A model generated the notes under the pieces. It saw nothing but the letters and a program-made list of their open reading frames with translations, was not told where the DNA came from and made no database searches. Below, piece after piece: positions 20,441-29,431 of a stretch of 64,000 nucleotides of DNA. The stretch's first letter is position 1, and each line of letters begins with the position of its first letter. The stretch is from Sphingomonadales bacterium Ga0077559 (GTDB taxonomy: Bacteria > Pseudomonadota > Alphaproteobacteria > Sphingomonadales > Sphingomonadaceae). A program made the translations under genes and the position numbers. The stretch spans positions 1-64,000 of the forward strand of contig LNFK01000065.1 of NCBI GenBank assembly GCA_001464315.1, given 5' to 3'.

Positions 20441-21742
20441 TCAGTCCGACAATATTAATGCTTTCCGGCCCCAGATGATCAGGAAAAGCAGCGCAGCACC
20501 CGTTAATGCAAAGGTCGCCGGTTCCCACCAATTGAATAGCGCAACGCCGACGGCAGGTGCAAAAATATAGGCGGCTCCGTTTATCGAGGCGATTTTACCA
20601 GCAACATCGCCTTGTTCGTGCCGCTTGACTGCAAGCGAAGCCCCAGCCGTAAAGCCAGGACGGAAAAGGCCAAAGCCAAGCGACGCAATCGCAAAGCCTG
20701 TGCTGATCCCGTAAAAATCATGGCTGACGCCGGTAAGAAGTACGCCGATGAGTGCGAGAATCGAACCCAGCAACACCGAACTGCGCGCGGCGAGCGACAG
20801 CATCGGAATCAAGCCCCATTGCGCGAGCAACGTCGCCATCGCGCCGATCAGCATCACCGATCCGCTCGCCTGCACCGCCTCGAGCGGATCATCTTGCAAC
20901 CCCAGGCGGTCGCGGACGAGGAAGCCGACGACGCCCAGCAATATCGCCTGCGCGTGGCCGCCGATCAAACCGGCGACCAACCATGCAACCATCCGGTCGT
21001 CGCGCCATTTCAAACGGACTTCGCTTACCTGCTGCACGCTGCCCAGTGCCTCGCCTTCAACTTCCTCCGCATCAGGTGAGTTCATCGAGGCCGAGTTCGG
21101 ATAGGCCGCCACTGCGCCGCGCGCCGCAAAACGCGGCGTATCGTTCGGTAACATGATGTAGAGGGCGATCAGCACTCCAACCCCAAAGGCGGCAAACATG
21201 ACGAGCGGGCCAGCCAAGCCGAATGGCGGGAACAGGAAGTAATGCGCGGTGGCAGGGCCAATGACCGTTCCGACGCCGAATGACGATGCCAGCATTGAAA
21301 GCGCCTTGGTGCGTTCGGCGCGCTCGGTGCGGGCGGCGACATAGGCCTGCACTGCGGGCGGCGCGGCTGAACCAAAGCCGCCGTAAAGGCTTCGAAAAAT
21401 TGCGAACAGGATGAAAGTCGTGATAGGGCCAATCAAGCCAGCAAGGCCAAACCAAAGCACCATTCCGCACAGGCCCATTGATGCGATAAAACCGATTACG
21501 CCGACACTCATCAACTGCTTGCGGCCTCGCCGATCGGACATTCTTGCCCACTTGGGCGCTGTGATAACCCAGAGCAACGCTGACCAGCTGAAGGCGAGGC
21601 TCACCCAGACATCGGGCATGTCCAACTGGCTTGCAATGGCGGGCAGAGCGGATTGCATCGCGGTGTTGCCAGCGGCGGCCACCAGCATGACGAGGAACAA
21701 GACGACGACGCGGCCATTGGGAATTGCGGGAACCGCGCTCAT
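20441..21742 (-). CDS. Major facilitator superfamily transporter
   Basis: 433 residues with twelve predicted membrane helices and the MFS loop-2/3 motif (KWARMSDRRGRKQLM). The first helix (VVVLFLVMLVAAAGNTAMQSALPAIA) resembles the DHA1 drug-efflux group. A hydrophilic loop between the halves contains an acidic run (SPDAEEVEGEA). Substrate unknown; proton-driven export of a small molecule is the family expectation. Its start overlaps the stop of the ABM-domain gene by 4 bases, so the two are translationally coupled. Confidence 0.88.
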   Translation of the reverse strand: MSAVPAIPNGRVVVLFLVMLVAAAGNTAMQSALPAIASQLDMPDVWVSLAFSWSALLWVITAPKWARMSDRRGRKQLMSVGVIGFIASMGLCGMVLWFGLAGLIGPITTFILFAIFRSLYGGFGSAAPPAVQAYVAARTERAERTKALSMLASSFGVGTVIGPATAHYFLFPPFGLAGPLVMFAAFGVGVLIALYIMLPNDTPRFAARGAVAAYPNSASMNSPDAEEVEGEALGSVQQVSEVRLKWRDDRMVAWLVAGLIGGHAQAILLGVVGFLVRDRLGLQDDPLEAVQASGSVMLIGAMATLLAQWGLIPMLSLAARSSVLLGSILALIGVLLTGVSHDFYGISTGFAIASLGFGLFRPGFTAGASLAVKRHEQGDVAGKIASINGAAYIFAPAVGVALFNWWEPATFALTGAALLFLIIWGRKALILSD

Positions 21743-22062
21743 GATTTTTGCCAGTCATAGCTGCGGATGACTTCGGCGACATGTAGGCTATACTCGCTAT
21801 ACCAGCGGCCGCGACCGGCGTTGCGGACGGCGGCATGATCGCGATGGTCGCGCCATGCCTTCGCTGCCGCTTCATTGATCCAATAGCTGACGGTTATCCC
21901 GAGTCCGCCTGTTCCACGTACCGAGTCAATCGCAATATAGCCTGGCTGCGCTGCGGCGAGCATGTCCATGTCATGTGCCGCTCGGTCATATCCCTCTGGG
22001 TCGCTACCCGTGCGCTGTGCGACGAATATGACGGATATTGTGCCGGACGGAAGCGTTGCCAT
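21739..22062 (-). CDS. Antibiotic biosynthesis monooxygenase (ABM) domain protein
   Basis: 107 residues from ATG MATLPSGTISVIF; the track uses a TTG 12 codons upstream. The ferredoxin-like fold shows ISVIFVAQRT, a central QPGYIAIDSVRG and SYWINEAAAKAWRDHRDHAAVRNAGR, typical of the ABM/heme-degrading-like family in which W-x(6)-H-x(3)-R/Q motifs recur. Members include quinol monooxygenases and enzymes of unknown substrate. Overlap with the downstream MFS gene suggests that the enzyme and exporter handle related molecules; this is inference. Confidence 0.8.
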   Translation of the reverse strand: MATLPSGTISVIFVAQRTGSDPEGYDRAAHDMDMLAAAQPGYIAIDSVRGTGGLGITVSYWINEAAAKAWRDHRDHAAVRNAGRGRWYSEYSLHVAEVIRSYDWQKS

Positions 22063-22193
22063 TTCAGCGGCATAGGACTGATTAACGCAAAAGTGCAACC
22101 CGGCCTTTGCAGATACTTGCTTAATCCGGTTGCAAAAAGTGCGCCGATTTGCGAGTGCACGCGCTGTTCAAAAAAATGTCGCGGAATTGTCAT

Positions 22194-22820
22194 ATGAGCC
22201 TATCGACCTTGGCCAAAGCGCCGTTGTTGGACCGTGTTAAGGCGCGGATCAGCCGTTTTTTCGGCCCATGGGGCGTTTTTTTCAAAGGGTTCGTCAAGCA
22301 CCCGGTGATGGTTGGCTCTATCATTCCGTCATCGGATCGCACCGTCGACAAAATGCTCGCGCCGGTCGATTGGGAAAATACCAAGCTGTTTGTCGAATAT
22401 GGCCCGGGTATTGGTACTTTTTGTCAGCCGGTGCTGAGCCACATGCGTCCCGATGCAACTTTGCTGGTCATCGACCTCAATGAAGATTTCATCATTTACC
22501 TGCGCAAGACGATCCGCGACAGCCGGTTTATCGCGGTGCACGGCTCTGCTTCGGACGTGAACGAGATTATCAATCAGTTCGGGTTCAAGCATGCGGACTA
22601 TATCCTGTCCGGCCTGCCTTTTTCAACCCTGCCAAACAATCTGGGCCCGATCATTGCGGAAGAAACGGCAAAGGCGATCCGACCCGGTGGCGCTTTCCTG
22701 GTCTATCAATTCCGCGCGCGTGCTCGCGATTTCATGACGCCGCATTTCCGCAAAATCGACAGCGGGTTTGAACTGTGGAATATCTTGCCCTGCCACCTGT
22801 TTTGGGGCTGGAAAGAATAA
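22194..22820 (+). CDS. SAM-dependent phospholipid methyltransferase-like protein
   Basis: 208 residues from ATG MSLSTLAKAP. The start region FFKGFVKHPVMVGSIIPSSDRTVDKML is typical of the PmtA-like/COG3963 family. The SAM-binding loop is VEYGPGIGTFCQPVL, followed by LVIDLNEDFIIYLR, and the late motif ADYILSGLPFSTLP replaces the usual NPPY. Such enzymes methylate phosphatidylethanolamine or act as rRNA-adenine-dimethylase-like homologs. Substrate unproven. Directly convergent with a cardiolipin-synthase-like gene, with stops abutting at zero distance; both suggest membrane lipid work. Confidence 0.85.
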   Translation: MSLSTLAKAPLLDRVKARISRFFGPWGVFFKGFVKHPVMVGSIIPSSDRTVDKMLAPVDWENTKLFVEYGPGIGTFCQPVLSHMRPDATLLVIDLNEDFIIYLRKTIRDSRFIAVHGSASDVNEIINQFGFKHADYILSGLPFSTLPNNLGPIIAEETAKAIRPGGAFLVYQFRARARDFMTPHFRKIDSGFELWNILPCHLFWGWKE

Positions 22821-24002
22821 TCACTTATTTTTGAGCAGGCCGAACTTGATCCGCCTGCCGACGGTATAATCGACCGAATTGACGAGGAAATAGGCCAAGC
22901 CTGCCTTAAATCGACTCCACCAGCTGTCCCGGCTTTTTAGTAGGATACGCGTTTGCTCTTCGGACTGTCTAACAAGATCGTCGATGAGTTCGCGCATATG
23001 TCCGGCAAACGCGGCATCCTTGATCCGCACCATGATTTCGAGATTGATGAACATGCTGCGCACATCGAGATTCGCCGACCCGATATAGGTCACATCATCG
23101 ATTACCATCAATTTCATATGCAAGGGGCGTGGCTGGAACTCGTAAATATGCGTTTTGCGTTTTAGCAGATATCGATAGAGCACGCGCGCTGCAGGAATGG
23201 TTGCGCCGTTATCGGTCTTGCCCGCCATGATTAGCCGAGAACCCTTATTGCGCTTTGATACCCGCGCCATCCTTCGCAATATCGTTTGCGACGGCGAGAA
23301 ATAGGCCGAGACGATATCGAACCTTTTCGCCACTTCCAGCGATCGTTTGAAGGTCAGCCCCCATGGCGAAATGCGATTGGTTGGCCCACCTAGCAACCAT
23401 TGCAGTTCGCGGATGCCGGGATGCCAGTTACGGATGACATCGCGGACACCGCGAAAGCTTACTTTCCCGTCTTGTGAAACTTCATTTAACTCGTCGAAAT
23501 AGTCAGTAAGTCGGGAAACTTCCGGACCGGAAACCAGCAGGCCTAAATCCTCCCAGCTATTTTCACCCTTACGTCCGAAATATTGGTCGGTGATGTTAAA
23601 GCCTCCGACCAGCGCATAAGCATCATCGGCAATCAGCATTTTCTGGTGATTGCGGATGAAATAGCCAAAGCCTTTACGGGTGCCGAACGAATGATAATTC
23701 CCGCCCGCAGCGATAAGCGGATCGAAAAAATGGTCGCGAATGGCGCTTGATCCGAAACTGTCGATGATCAACAGGACGCGAATGCCGCGGCTTGCAGCCG
23801 CCGTCAATGCGTCGCGCACTTCTGTGCCGGTGGCATCATCGGCGAACATGTAAAAGAACATGCGAATGGATTGGGTGGCGGCTTCGATTAGACTGATGAC
23901 AGCGGCCAGCCGGTCTTCGGGGGAATGGACCAGATGCAGGTCGTGACTGGCGACTTTGAAATGGTTCCCCGGGAAATCGGGTGTGATGGTTTTGGCCGCC
24001 AT
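22821..24002 (-). CDS. Phospholipase D / cardiolipin synthase-like protein
   Basis: 393 residues with both HKD motifs: NHQKMLIADDAYALVGGFN (His119, Lys121, Asp126) and LHMKLMVIDDVTYIGSANLD (His295, Lys297, Asp302). There is no N-terminal membrane anchor, unlike ClsA, so it resembles ClsB/soluble PLD-type enzymes. The C-terminus has a short hydrophobic stretch (FKAGLAYFLVNSVDYTVG). The likely reaction is phosphatidyl transfer giving cardiolipin or another phospholipid. Divergent to rpoZ with about 120 bases between starts. Confidence 0.9.
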   Translation of the reverse strand: MAAKTITPDFPGNHFKVASHDLHLVHSPEDRLAAVISLIEAATQSIRMFFYMFADDATGTEVRDALTAAASRGIRVLLIIDSFGSSAIRDHFFDPLIAAGGNYHSFGTRKGFGYFIRNHQKMLIADDAYALVGGFNITDQYFGRKGENSWEDLGLLVSGPEVSRLTDYFDELNEVSQDGKVSFRGVRDVIRNWHPGIRELQWLLGGPTNRISPWGLTFKRSLEVAKRFDIVSAYFSPSQTILRRMARVSKRNKGSRLIMAGKTDNGATIPAARVLYRYLLKRKTHIYEFQPRPLHMKLMVIDDVTYIGSANLDVRSMFINLEIMVRIKDAAFAGHMRELIDDLVRQSEEQTRILLKSRDSWWSRFKAGLAYFLVNSVDYTVGRRIKFGLLKNK

Positions 24003-24054
24003 GTGCTGCCCCTACTGTCTCGCGCCATCTGCGGCAAGCAAAGCCGCCTTGTCA

Positions 24055-24083
24055 TTGACAATTGGCAGTGTAATTCGTAACGG
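24055..24083 (+). promoter_or_regulatory. Putative sigma-70 promoter of rpoZ
   Basis: A full TTGACA -35 element is followed after 17 bases by TAACGG, a weak but acceptable alphaproteobacterial -10. This leaves a leader of about 35 bases before the rpoZ start. Confidence 0.45.
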
Positions 24084-24124
24084 CGATCAACTTTCCCGAA
24101 ATTTGTGAAGAATCAGGAGCCAGC

Positions 24125-24469
24125 ATGGCACGCGTTACTGTTGAAGATTGCATTGATAAGATCACTAATCGTTTCGACCTCGTTCTGCTCGCTGCCGAAC
24201 GTGCACGCGAGATTTCGGGCGGCGCTGAGCTGACCGTCGACCGCGACCGCGATAAAAACCCTGTTGTCGCTTTGCGCGAAATCGCCGAGGAAACGGTCCG
24301 TCCCGATCTTTTGCAGGAAGGTCTCGTGCAGTCGCTCCAGAAGGTGCAGGTTGACGAGGATGAAGAGGCCGATGAAGTCGGCTCGATCAGCCTGTCGGCA
24401 GAAGCGCTTCGCCTCACAGCGGCTGCGCCTGCACGCGGTGCAGGCATGCAGCGGGATTATGACCGGTAG
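24125..24469 (+). CDS. rpoZ: RNA polymerase omega subunit
   Basis: 114 residues opening with [30 protein letters not shown], the invariant omega core that wraps the beta' C-terminus and assists polymerase assembly. The remaining acidic C-terminal tail is longer than in E. coli (91 residues), as is usual in alphaproteobacteria. A good ribosome-binding region (AGGAGCCAGC) precedes the ATG. A strong terminator follows, so it appears monocistronic here, without spoT behind it. Confidence 0.97.
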   Translation: MARVTVEDCIDKITNRFDLVLLAAERAREISGGAELTVDRDRDKNPVVALREIAEETVRPDLLQEGLVQSLQKVQVDEDEEADEVGSISLSAEALRLTAAAPARGAGMQRDYDR

Positions 24470-24499
24470 AAATCTCGCTTCACCAATATGAGCGATGAA

Positions 24500-24524
24500 G
24501 GCCCGGTTTATCCCCGGGCCTTTT
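24500..24524 (+). terminator. Rho-independent terminator after rpoZ
   Basis: The stem GGCCCGG/CCGGGCC with a short TTTATCC loop is followed by TTTTCTTTT, 30 bases after the rpoZ stop. Confidence 0.9.
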
Positions 24525-24562
24525 CTTTTGGCATTCAATTGCAGCGCTGATAAACGGCAAAT

Positions 24563-25831
24563 ATGAGCGAAGAACTAGCAGGCGCTGCAGATATCATAAC
24601 CGGCGCGGCTATCGCGCGGGCGGTGGAGCCTGATGCTGGGGGTGGTAAAAGCGAGGCGACCATTTGCCTCAATTGCGGTACCGCTTTGGCGGGTGCGCAT
24701 TGCCATCAATGCGGACAAAAGGCCCAAATTCACAGAACGCTCCATGCGTTCGGGCACGATATATTGCACAGCGTCCTGCACTTCGACGGTAAGATCTGGC
24801 GCACCTTGCCGATGCTGTTTTGGAACCCTGGCGATTTAACCCGGCGTTATGTGCATGGCGAGCGGGCAAAATTTGTATCGCCCCTAGCACTTTTCCTGTT
24901 CTCTGTTTTTCTGGCGTTCGCCGCTTTCAATTGGCTTTTGCCAGACGATACAGACAGCAATCCGGCGGTCACCATTCAAACCGCGCAGCAGAAATATCAG
25001 AAAGACCGCGCCGAGATAATGGGTGACATCGCAAAGCTGGAAAAGGAAAAGATTGAATCCCTAACCAATCGGCCGTCCGATGCCGACAGGATCGACAAAG
25101 AAATCAGTCGATATCGTGCAAATCTCAAAATCCTTGACGACAGCAAAGGTGAGGAATTGCGCCAAGCGCAAATCGCCATGCAACAATTCGATCTGGAAAA
25201 AACCAAGCTTCAAACCGAAATCGCAAAGTTGGAAGCTGGCATTGCTGAAGCACGCAAAGCAGGCAAGCCAACCCAAGCGATGGAAGATCAGCTCGAGGGC
25301 CAGAAAATGGGTTTCCGGTTGATGAATACCGCGGCCAACACTTTGAATAAAAGCGGCGAAGACCTCGAAGACTGGCGCTTTACCGACCTCGATTTTCCGG
25401 GCGCCGATGCACTTAACAAGGCTGTAGAAAAGGCCAAGAACAATCCGCAATTGCTCCTCTATAAGGTGCAGTCGAATGCCTATAAGTTCAGCTGGGCGCT
25501 GATCCCGATATCGGTGCCGTTTGTATGGCTGTTATTTTTCTGGCGTCGGCAGTTCAAAATGTTCGATCATGCGGTTTTTGTGACCTATTCGCTTACGTTT
25601 ATGATGTTGCTCGGCACTGTCTGCGCGTTGCTTATCAGTTTTCCGGCGACAGAGCCCGTCGGTGGGATACTGCTCGCATTTTACCCGCCTATTCACATGT
25701 ACCGACATCTTCATCATGCTTATCAAACGACGCGATCCGGTGCATTTTTGCGAATGTGCCTGCTATCGTTCTTTGCAATGACCGCGCTTGCATTATTCGC
25801 CGTTCTGATCGTCGCTCTTGGCGTGACGTGA
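24563..25831 (+). CDS. DUF3667 zinc-ribbon membrane protein with coiled-coil insert
   Basis: 422 residues. A CxxC...CxxC zinc ribbon (CLNCGTALAGAHCHQCGQ) is followed by HAFGHDILHSVLHFDGKIWRTLPMLFWNPGDLTRRYVHGER, the DUF3667 signature, and a first membrane helix (ALFLFSVFLAFAAFNWLL). Then comes a long charged coiled coil (about residues 135-260) and three more membrane helices near the C-terminus. Function unknown; DUF3667 proteins are inner-membrane proteins. Its 3' end overlaps the convergent DUF3800 gene by 39 bases. Confidence 0.85.
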   Translation: MSEELAGAADIITGAAIARAVEPDAGGGKSEATICLNCGTALAGAHCHQCGQKAQIHRTLHAFGHDILHSVLHFDGKIWRTLPMLFWNPGDLTRRYVHGERAKFVSPLALFLFSVFLAFAAFNWLLPDDTDSNPAVTIQTAQQKYQKDRAEIMGDIAKLEKEKIESLTNRPSDADRIDKEISRYRANLKILDDSKGEELRQAQIAMQQFDLEKTKLQTEIAKLEAGIAEARKAGKPTQAMEDQLEGQKMGFRLMNTAANTLNKSGEDLEDWRFTDLDFPGADALNKAVEKAKNNPQLLLYKVQSNAYKFSWALIPISVPFVWLLFFWRRQFKMFDHAVFVTYSLTFMMLLGTVCALLISFPATEPVGGILLAFYPPIHMYRHLHHAYQTTRSGAFLRMCLLSFFAMTALALFAVLIVALGVT

Positions 25832-26419
25832 CAGAAGACGCAGCCTAATTTTACCGCTTTCAAGGAACGGCGCAACAATTGCTGCCATCCTTGCCTGGCG
25901 CTCGGTCACCAATGCACGATTGAAAAACGTATTGGCGATGACGTCAGCGATTTGCAGTCCGGGCAATCGGTGGCTGAGTTCAAGCTGCGCGCTGCCGCAC
26001 GGGCCAATGACTTTTGCTATGTCGTTGCGGATCAGCGCTAAGGTTTCGGGTCCATAGCGTCCATCGTCGATGACCACGCTCGCGCAGGAGCCCGACGCTG
26101 GCAACACCGCGCCGATGACATCTTCCAGCAACGCGGCGTAGATCGCGATATCATGATCACCCCGGTCGGTGCCTTGTTCGGGTGCTAATGCCGATATGGC
26201 TATGCCGATGGTGGCTGACCAGTCGGTTGGTTTCAGTATTTCGAAAAGCAGAGCGCGTTCGGCCAAATCGATGCGGCTGCCCTTGAGTTCGCTTTGAAGA
26301 CCGGTCACTTCGCGGAAGCGGTTGAGCACCGTTTCGGCGGCCCCTGGTTCAATAGATAGCGCTGCCAGTGTCATTACACCCCGCCCGACGCCGCCCGATT
26401 CATCGCAGTAGATTGGCAT
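25793..26419 (-). CDS. DUF3800 family protein
   Basis: 208 residues opening MPIYCDESGGVGRG, the acidic DES motif at the start of an RNase-H-like fold. It continues with VVIDDGRYG and closes with LPGLQIADVIANTFFNRAL, the conserved D-N box of DUF3800. The family is often found in mobile or defence settings with unproven nuclease activity. Here there are no mobile neighbours, so this copy may be an ordinary chromosomal one. The coding overlap with DUF3667 is tail-to-tail. Confidence 0.8.
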   Translation of the reverse strand: MPIYCDESGGVGRGVMTLAALSIEPGAAETVLNRFREVTGLQSELKGSRIDLAERALLFEILKPTDWSATIGIAISALAPEQGTDRGDHDIAIYAALLEDVIGAVLPASGSCASVVIDDGRYGPETLALIRNDIAKVIGPCGSAQLELSHRLPGLQIADVIANTFFNRALVTERQARMAAIVAPFLESGKIRLRLLSRHAKSDDQNGE

Positions 26420-26449
26420 ATTCCCCTTTCGGCTGTGGCAGCGCGGGCA

Positions 26450-26812
26450 TTAGCAGGGAAAACGTCGAATTACTATTTCGCGCCATGCGTCGCGGACCGT
26501 CTGTGACCGGCGACGCGCTTGGGGGATGCGGCTGAATTCAGACAAAAACTGATCAGCGGTCAGGCGATATTTTTTGGGCGCACAAAAAAGCGGTATGCCC
26601 GAAGCACGGGCCTTTTCATTTTCTGCCTTTACCGAGTCGGCTGCGGTTTCGAAAACCCGCACCATGGGTTTCAAGTCTTTGGCGAACATTGCGCCCATGC
26701 CTTTTTTCTTAAGCGCAACCGCCTTGGTGTAAAAAGTTTCGGCATCCATCGCCTGCGCAGGAACGGCGCATAGCAGCAAGGTGCTGCCTGCGAATAACAG
26801 CTTGAACGTCAT
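26450..26812 (-). CDS. Small secreted protein of unknown family, tandem copy 2
   Basis: 120 residues from ATG MTFKLLFAG; the track start is 35 codons early. The signal peptide is KLLFAGSTLLLCAVPAQA. The mature part is helical (MDAETFYTKAVALKKKGMGAMFAKDLKPM) with one cysteine in LFCAPKKYRLTADQF and a C-terminal ...RRFPC. It matches the next gene over its whole length (see findings). The cysteines may form a disulfide in the periplasm. Function unknown. Confidence 0.8.
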   Translation of the reverse strand: MTFKLLFAGSTLLLCAVPAQAMDAETFYTKAVALKKKGMGAMFAKDLKPMVRVFETAADSVKAENEKARASGIPLFCAPKKYRLTADQFLSEFSRIPQARRRSQTVRDAWREIVIRRFPC

Positions 26813-26832
26813 TTTATATTGCGACCTCAACT

Positions 26833-26861
26833 CTCCCACCGATGCTGGTATCGGTTGGGAG
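26833..26861. repeat. Inverted repeat between the two secreted paralogs
   Basis: On the plus strand CTCCCACCGAT is followed by a 6-base loop and ATCGGTTGGGAG, pairing with one bulge. No T tract follows on either strand, so it is not a standard terminator. It lies about 20 bases upstream of the second paralog's start and could act as an mRNA processing or stability element. Confidence 0.5.
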
Positions 26862-26920
26862 GTGATGATGAAAGCCCTAAATGGGAATACAGGACGAAAC
26901 GCTATGGCGTCTTTCACCTA

Positions 26921-27295
26921 TTAACAGGGATAGCGCTTCTTCATCATCTCAGCGAACGCCGTCTTCACAGAAATCTGTTTGCGTTGTGTTGCGCTATATG
27001 TCCGGAAATGGGCGAGCAAATCATCCGACTTTAATGCTGCCTTCGTTGGCGGGCAGCTGTGTGGCGGTAGCTTTTTTGCTTTGTCGGATTTGATCCGGGC
27101 CCGGTATTCCTCGCCGGCCGCTTTGCCTTCGGCCTTGAGAACTCCGATATCGGACGATGCCAGCGCCAACATACCTTTGGCCTTTAGAGCGTCGGCCTTT
27201 GCGAGGAATGTCTCGACCTTCATGTCGCCCGCTGCCGATATTGCAGGCGAACATATTAGCAGTGCCATCATGGCCACCAAACCAGATTTAATCAC
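26921..27295 (-). CDS. Small secreted protein of unknown family, tandem copy 1
   Basis: 124 residues from a GTG (VIKSGLVAMMALLICSPAISA) preceded by GGAGGGTTT; the track start is 8 codons upstream. The signal peptide ends at ISAAG. The mature part KVETFLAKADALKAKGMLALASSDI aligns with the neighbouring paralog, with SCPPTKAALKSDDLLAHFR and the same C-terminal KKRYPC. From memory, similar short proteins recur in sphingomonads, always annotated hypothetical. Function unknown. Confidence 0.8.
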   Translation of the reverse strand: MIKSGLVAMMALLICSPAISAAGDMKVETFLAKADALKAKGMLALASSDIGVLKAEGKAAGEEYRARIKSDKAKKLPPHSCPPTKAALKSDDLLAHFRTYSATQRKQISVKTAFAEMMKKRYPC

Positions 27296-27375
27296 AAACC
27301 CTCCATTCGCTTCACGCAAACAGAGGGTTATGAATTGGTCGATGAACTACAAATTAATCCGACGCCAGGATGTCG

Positions 27376-29322
27376 TCAGGCACCTTGCGGTTTGGCATCG
27401 CCCAATGGAGCAGACTTGCCGCGACCTGCTTTGGGGATCGCGGTACCAATTGTCGGAATGCTCGACGGCTTGGCGACCTTGCCATCGTCGCGTTCAAACT
27501 TGCCGGTAGCGAGCAATTGCTTGATCTCGTCGCCCGACAGCGTTTCGAATTCGAGCAGCGCGTTGGCCAGCAAATGCAGTTCTTCATTATGCTTCTGCAA
27601 AAGTTCGGTTGCGCGTGTGTGCCCGCCCTCGACCAGTTTGCGGATTTCGGCATCGATCTTCTTCGCGGTCTCGTCCGACATTGCCGAACGCTGCGACATG
27701 CCATAGCCGAGATAGCCTTCCTGCCGCTCTTCATATTGCAACGGGCCCAATGCGTCGGACATGCCCCATTGGGTGACCATGTCGCGGGCAAGGCTGGTGG
27801 CGTATTGAATATCGCTCGAAGCACCCGATGAAACCTTGTCATAGCCAAAGATCAGTTCTTCGGCAACGCGTCCGCCCATCGACACCGACAGGTTGGCGTG
27901 CATCTTGTCGCGGTGATAGCTATAATTGTCGCGCTCGGGCAAACGCATAACCATTCCCAGCGCGCGGCCACGCGGGATGATCGTTGCCTTGTGGATAGGA
28001 TCCGACGCCACTTCATGGATCGAGACGATTGCGTGACCTGCTTCATGGTAAGCCGTCATTTTCTTCTCGTCGTCCGTCATCACCATCGATTTACGTTCGG
28101 TGCCCATCATCACCTTGTCTTTTGCATCCTCAAATTCCTGCATGGCGACAAGGCGCTTGCCGCGACGGGCAGCAAGCAGCGCAGCCTCGTTGACGAGGTT
28201 CGCAAGGTCGGCACCGGAGAAACCAGGCGTACCGCGTGCAATGACCCGGCCGTCAACATCGGGAGCCAGCGGCACTTTTTTCATATGCACTTCGAGGATT
28301 TTGACGCGGCCATCGATATCGGGACGCGGTACCACGACCTGACGGTCAAACCGGCCCGGACGCAGCAAGGCGGGATCAAGCACGTCGGGGCGGTTGGTTG
28401 CGGCAACGATGATGATCCCTTCATTGGCTTCGAAACCATCCATTTCGACAAGCAGCTGGTTGAGCGTCTGTTCGCGCTCGTCATTCTGGTTGCCCAGGCC
28501 TGCGCCGCGGCTGCGGCCGACGGCATCGATTTCGTCGATAAAGACGATGCAAGGCGCGTTCTTCTTGGCTTGTTCGAACATGTCGCGCACACGGCTCGCG
28601 CCCACGCCGACGAACATTTCGACGAAATCCGAACCAGAGATCGAGAAGAACGGCACGCCAGCTTCGCCAGCAATTGCGCGTGCAAGCAAGGTCTTGCCGG
28701 TACCTGGCGAACCGACCAGCAATGCGCCCTTGGGAATCTTGCCACCAAGGCGCGAAAATTTATGCGGGTCTTTCAGAAACTCAACGATTTCCTGCAGCTC
28801 TTCCCGCGCTTCGTCGATCCCGGCAACATCCTCGAATGTGACCTTGCCATGCTTTTCGGTCAGCAACTTGGCCTTGGACTTGCCAAAGCCCATCGCGCCG
28901 CTCGCGCCGCCGCCTTTTTGCATTTGACGCAGTACGAAGAAGGCGATGCCCATGATCAACAAGAACGGCAACGCCTGAATGAGCAGATACTGCAAGATGC
29001 TAGGCGACTCGACTGCCTTACCCTGCACATCGACACCTTTTTCATCGAGCAGCGGGTACAGCCCGCTATCGCCAGGAACCGGAACAGTCGCGAAAATCTC
29101 GTCATTCTGGAGCTTGCCGGTAATGCGTTCAGGCGCGATGGCGACCGATTTTACTTCACCCGCTTCGACCTTTTCGCGGAAGCTAGAATAGCTGATGCCT
29201 TTGGCGGTCTCCGAAGTGCCGCTGAACATCGAAGCAATCAGCAACAGGGCGACGATGATCGCTGACCATATTGCCATGTTACGCAGCAGCGGGTTGCCTT
29301 TGGGTTCCTGTTCGTCGTTCAT
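27376..29322 (-). CDS. ftsH: ATP-dependent zinc metalloprotease FtsH
   Basis: 648 residues. Two membrane helices flank a periplasmic domain (about 15-33 and 110-130). The AAA+ module has Walker A GSPGTGKT (204-211), Walker [12 protein letters not shown] and the second region of homology [18 protein letters not shown]. The zinc site is HEAGH (426-430). FtsH forms a membrane hexamer that degrades misfolded membrane proteins and regulators such as LpxC. It follows tilS on the same strand after about 109 bases, the usual bacterial order. Confidence 0.98.
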   Translation of the reverse strand: MNDEQEPKGNPLLRNMAIWSAIIVALLLIASMFSGTSETAKGISYSSFREKVEAGEVKSVAIAPERITGKLQNDEIFATVPVPGDSGLYPLLDEKGVDVQGKAVESPSILQYLLIQALPFLLIMGIAFFVLRQMQKGGGASGAMGFGKSKAKLLTEKHGKVTFEDVAGIDEAREELQEIVEFLKDPHKFSRLGGKIPKGALLVGSPGTGKTLLARAIAGEAGVPFFSISGSDFVEMFVGVGASRVRDMFEQAKKNAPCIVFIDEIDAVGRSRGAGLGNQNDEREQTLNQLLVEMDGFEANEGIIIVAATNRPDVLDPALLRPGRFDRQVVVPRPDIDGRVKILEVHMKKVPLAPDVDGRVIARGTPGFSGADLANLVNEAALLAARRGKRLVAMQEFEDAKDKVMMGTERKSMVMTDDEKKMTAYHEAGHAIVSIHEVASDPIHKATIIPRGRALGMVMRLPERDNYSYHRDKMHANLSVSMGGRVAEELIFGYDKVSSGASSDIQYATSLARDMVTQWGMSDALGPLQYEERQEGYLGYGMSQRSAMSDETAKKIDAEIRKLVEGGHTRATELLQKHNEELHLLANALLEFETLSGDEIKQLLATGKFERDDGKVAKPSSIPTIGTAIPKAGRGKSAPLGDAKPQGA

Positions 29323-29431
29323 CTATTTTGCCTTGTTCGCTTGTCCGGGAGCGAGTGGCCGCCGGATTTCAAATTCAATGTAAGGGCGAAACGGTGAATG
29401 GCAATATAATGAATAGCGATTTTTGGCGAGT

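Noticed and set aside
25793-26419. DUF3800 as evidence for a defence island
   Set aside because: Flanking genes are ordinary chromosomal ones (rpoZ, DUF3667, ftsH region) with no toxin, restriction or mobile gene.
27898-29265. A 455-codon open frame on the plus strand
   Set aside because: It is antisense to ftsH. Long antisense frames are common in GC-rich codon-biased genes, and no protein family is visible.
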